Source of the DNA: Deltaproteobacteria bacterium
Lineage (GTDB): Bacteria; UBA10199; DSSB01
Assembly: GCA_021414045.1 (NCBI GenBank)
Contig: JAIOPF010000064.1
Location: forward strand, 1-7,194
Length of the DNA: 7,194 bases
Reading direction: 5' to 3'
In this document: positions 5,978 through 7,194 of the stretch, piece by piece
Numbering within the stretch: the first letter of the stretch is position 1
How the letters are laid out: each line of letters opens with the position of its first letter
Made by a program: the position numbers and the translations under genes
The notes under the pieces: generated by a model
Seen by the model: only the letters and a program-made list of their open reading frames with translations
What the model was told of the DNA's origin: nothing
Database searches by the model: none

Positions 5978-6319
5978 ATGGAAAAGTCGCCCCTGCAAGT
6001 ACCCACCAAGGCCTATGGAACCGAAAACGCTTACCCGCCGGTCCAGCATGAGGAGGTGAGCCAGGCACCTTCGTATGAGGAGGAAGTCGGTGGATATTCC
6101 GATGCCTCCTATTACCAGGGTTGGGAGGGCTCCGGAAGCGCGGGCGATCGACGTATCGACTCGTGGGACAACGAGGAGTACGCGGACTTCGAAGCGGACT
6201 TCGACTCGTGGGACAGCGAGGAAGAAACCGTTCAGGGTTCGGAACTGCGGCAAGGAGGAAAAGTCGGCCGAGAGCCAGGACCAAAAAGCGTCTTTCGTGG
6301 AAAAGCTGAAGGGCATTGA
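5978..6319 (+). CDS. N-terminal part of a second sigma-54-controlled acidic-aromatic protein (frame lost near 6252)
   Basis: The ATG at 5978 follows a full ribosome-binding site. Read alone, this frame gives 113 aa. Residues 1-90 are an acidic, aromatic low-complexity segment (SYEEEVGGYSDASYYQGW, IDSWDNEEYADF, ADFDSWDSEEE) with internal repeats and no signal peptide, resembling the N-terminus of the 4901 product. After about 6252 the frame turns into basic, glycine-rich sequence and stops at 6317-6319, while the +3 frame carries a good acidic helical continuation. Removing one base near 6252 (CAAGGAG to CAGGAG) joins them as LRQ-EEKSAESQ and restores a protein of about 335 aa (5978-6986). I therefore treat this as the 5' part of one gene. 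If the frame change is real, the cell makes a truncated acidic peptide unless ribosomes shift. Confidence 0.75.
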   Translation: MEKSPLQVPTKAYGTENAYPPVQHEEVSQAPSYEEEVGGYSDASYYQGWEGSGSAGDRRIDSWDNEEYADFEADFDSWDSEEETVQGSELRQGGKVGREPGPKSVFRGKAEGH

Positions 6320-6986
6320 AGAGACGCTGGCCCAAGCCTCCATCCCCGAAGCCAAAAAAGACCGGCTGCGGGATAAGATCAAGAGCGTGGACCTGCGGTC
6401 CTCGATCGATGGCCTCTCGATGGAAAAGCTAGACCAAGAGCTCGATGAGATCTCCCAGGAGATAGGAAAGGCCAAGGCCCAGGGCGAAGTGGCCGGCTGG
6501 TTCAAGGGTTTTTCGGCGCGCATTCCGCAAAGCGATATGGAGGGCCCCTATACGGCACGTCTTGGCGACGCCTTGCAAAAGGCGATGGAAAGGGACTCCC
6601 AGGAGGATTGGGATTTTTTCAAACGGACCTTGGAGCAAATCTTCCGGGACAATCCCGAACTAGCCAAAGATTTTAAGGAACGTGCCGTGGCGCAACTGAT
6701 CGGCACCCTATTTTATTCTGTCGCAGGCATGGACGAGACCAAGCTCGAGCGGATCTTGGACGCCATTCCCCGGGACGTACGGGAAGACATGATTCAGGTC
6801 TGCCTGACCTCGGAATATGCCGATGACCTTTACCATTGCGACGGAGACGCCGAAAAACAGCAATATTTTTTCTATGGCACCGGCCGGGTGGTCGCGAGCC
6901 GCCTGCAGCAGAGTTTGATCAAGGATGATTCGCCGCCGGAGACTCCCCTAGATTCAAAAAACAATTCGGAACCGGTGAACCAATAA
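6075..6986 (+). CDS. C-terminal helical part of the second sigma-54-controlled protein (genuine coding from about 6252)
   Basis: The +3 frame is open from an ATG at 6075 to TAA at 6984-6986, but only the part from about 6252 looks real. The first roughly 58 residues are arginine/threonine-rich because they are the out-of-frame reading of the acidic repeats, and the 6075 ATG has no ribosome-binding site. The genuine segment (about 244 aa) is charged and helical: SFVEKLKGIEETLAQ, LRDKIKSVDLRSS, MEKLDQELDEISQEIGKAK, then a mixed alpha domain (DWDFFKRTLEQIFRDNPELA, AVAQLIGTLFYSVAGM, ERILDAIPRDVREDM, and YFFYGTGRVVASRLQQ), ending in a disordered polar tail. No enzyme motif or known family is recognised. 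The order acidic-aromatic N-terminus, charged helices, C-terminal helical domain parallels the 4901 product, though primary similarity is weak by eye. A GTG at 6297 is in frame but has no ribosome-binding site, so independent translation looks unlikely. Confidence 0.78.
   Translation: MRRKSVDIPMPPITRVGRAPEARAIDVSTRGTTRSTRTSKRTSTRGTARKKPFRVRNCGKEEKSAESQDQKASFVEKLKGIEETLAQASIPEAKKDRLRDKIKSVDLRSSIDGLSMEKLDQELDEISQEIGKAKAQGEVAGWFKGFSARIPQSDMEGPYTARLGDALQKAMERDSQEDWDFFKRTLEQIFRDNPELAKDFKERAVAQLIGTLFYSVAGMDETKLERILDAIPRDVREDMIQVCLTSEYADDLYHCDGDAEKQQYFFYGTGRVVASRLQQSLIKDDSPPETPLDSKNNSEPVNQ
6156..6215 (+). repeat. Direct repeats coding the acidic-aromatic segment
   Basis: TCGACTCGTGGGACA occurs at 6156-6170 and 6201-6215, 45 bp (15 codons) apart, coding the two DSWD(N/S)EE motifs. 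GCGGACTTCGA occurs at 6182-6192 and 6194-6204, 12 bp apart, coding ADFEADFD. Both periods are multiples of three, so repeat number can change without breaking the frame. Confidence 0.8.
6248..6264 (+). other. Frame change (+1) in the second acidic-aromatic gene, beside an internal AAGGAGG
   Basis: Frame +2 reads LRQGGKVG here and frame +3 reads GKEEKSAES. One surplus base (for example one A of CAAGG at 6251-6255) explains the switch. The site contains a perfect Shine-Dalgarno-like AAGGAGG (6252-6258), followed directly by AAAAG, where a lysine tRNA could shift +1 from AAA to AAG. Internal Shine-Dalgarno sequences stimulate +1 recoding in prfB, but no stop codon or slow codon is obvious here. 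A sequencing indel or true mutation is the simpler reading. Confidence 0.6.
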
Positions 6987-7003
6987 CCAACTTTCGAATT
7001 TGG

Positions 7004-7040
7004 ACGGCCCAGGGATAGTTGAGAAGGACAAAGGGGCCGT
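7004..7040 (+). repeat. Inverted repeat between the 5978 gene and the last gene
   Basis: ACGGCCC (7004-7010) and GGGCCGT (7034-7040) are perfect inverted copies separated by 23 nt. The right arm abuts the AAGGAG ribosome-binding site at 7041-7046. It lacks a U tract, so it is not a standard intrinsic terminator; an RNA hairpin affecting translation or stability of the downstream gene is possible. Confidence 0.4.
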
Positions 7041-7054
7041 AAGGAGCATGCACG

Positions 7055-7194
7055 ATGAACCATTGGACGACATTTTCCCCCGTGAAAGAAATCAGGGATA
7101 TCTTCCTGAAATTTTCGGACATGACGCGGAGCCAGACCGGAAACCCTTCGGCTCCGGCGAAACCCGCCCAATTTCCCCCATGGTGCCAAACCTT
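7055..7194 (+). CDS. Start of an unidentified gene, cut by the window end
   Basis: An ATG at 7055 lies 8 nt after AAGGAG (7041-7046), and its frame is open for 46 codons to the window end (MNHWTTFSPVKEIRDIF ...). By my count 30 of 46 codons end in G or C, in line with the genes upstream. No sigma-54 promoter occurs in the 68-bp gap after 6986, so it is probably cotranscribed with the 5978 gene. An alternative ATG at 7048 in another frame is also open to the end (MHDEPLDDIFPRE ..., acidic), but sits only 1 nt from the ribosome-binding site and has lower GC at third positions (26 of 49). The visible residues match no family I know. Confidence 0.55.
   Translation, partial: MNHWTTFSPVKEIRDIFLKFSDMTRSQTGNPSAPAKPAQFPPWCQT

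Overview
The window looks like an accessory locus from a Gram-negative bacterium with GC-rich codons, AT-rich promoters and heavy use of sigma-54. The very large ATPase-TPR-GAF-sigma54 regulator and the lipoprotein signal suggest a deltaproteobacterial-type lineage (Myxococcota, Bdellovibrionota or a related candidate group). That placement is inferred from architecture only. No tRNA, rRNA, CRISPR array, transposase or att-like repeat was seen.

Layout. (1) Bases 2-3861, plus strand: one large regulator gene entered in the middle. It begins inside a signal-transduction ATPase module just at its Walker B strand, changes frame near 613-640, and continues as TPR repeats, a GAF domain, a coiled coil, a sigma-54-interacting AAA+ domain and a Fis-type helix-turn-helix. 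(2) Bases 3865-4629, minus strand: a cysteine-containing lipoprotein of unknown function, convergent with the regulator (3-bp gap). (3) Bases 4630-4900: an AT-rich intergenic region with a strong sigma-54 promoter and an upstream repeat element. (4) Bases 4901-5821, plus: a 306-aa helical protein with an acidic, tyrosine-rich N-terminus and no signal peptide. (5) Bases 5822-5977: a second sigma-54 promoter whose upstream region matches the first in content and spacing. (6) Bases 5978-6986, plus: a protein of similar plan (about 335 aa if the frame is restored), broken by a +1 frame change near 6252. (7) From about 7055: the start of another gene, cut by the window end.

How it fits together (inference). 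The two genes at 4901 and 5978 have TGGCAT-N5-TTGCT promoters with GG-N10-GC spacing. Each is preceded about 65 bp upstream by a GGCAAATTC(G/A)GCAA element, with a conserved ATAACCA-N6-ATTACT block between. This is the layout expected for targets of a bacterial enhancer-binding protein, and one is encoded directly upstream. The locus therefore reads as a compact sensor plus sigma-54 regulon driving two or more unrecognised proteins with acidic, aromatic N-termini and helical bodies, with a lipoprotein gene in between.

Two of the genes carry apparent frame changes. Sequencing or assembly indels, genuine pseudogenisation and, for the second, recoding are all open explanations; the sequence alone cannot decide.
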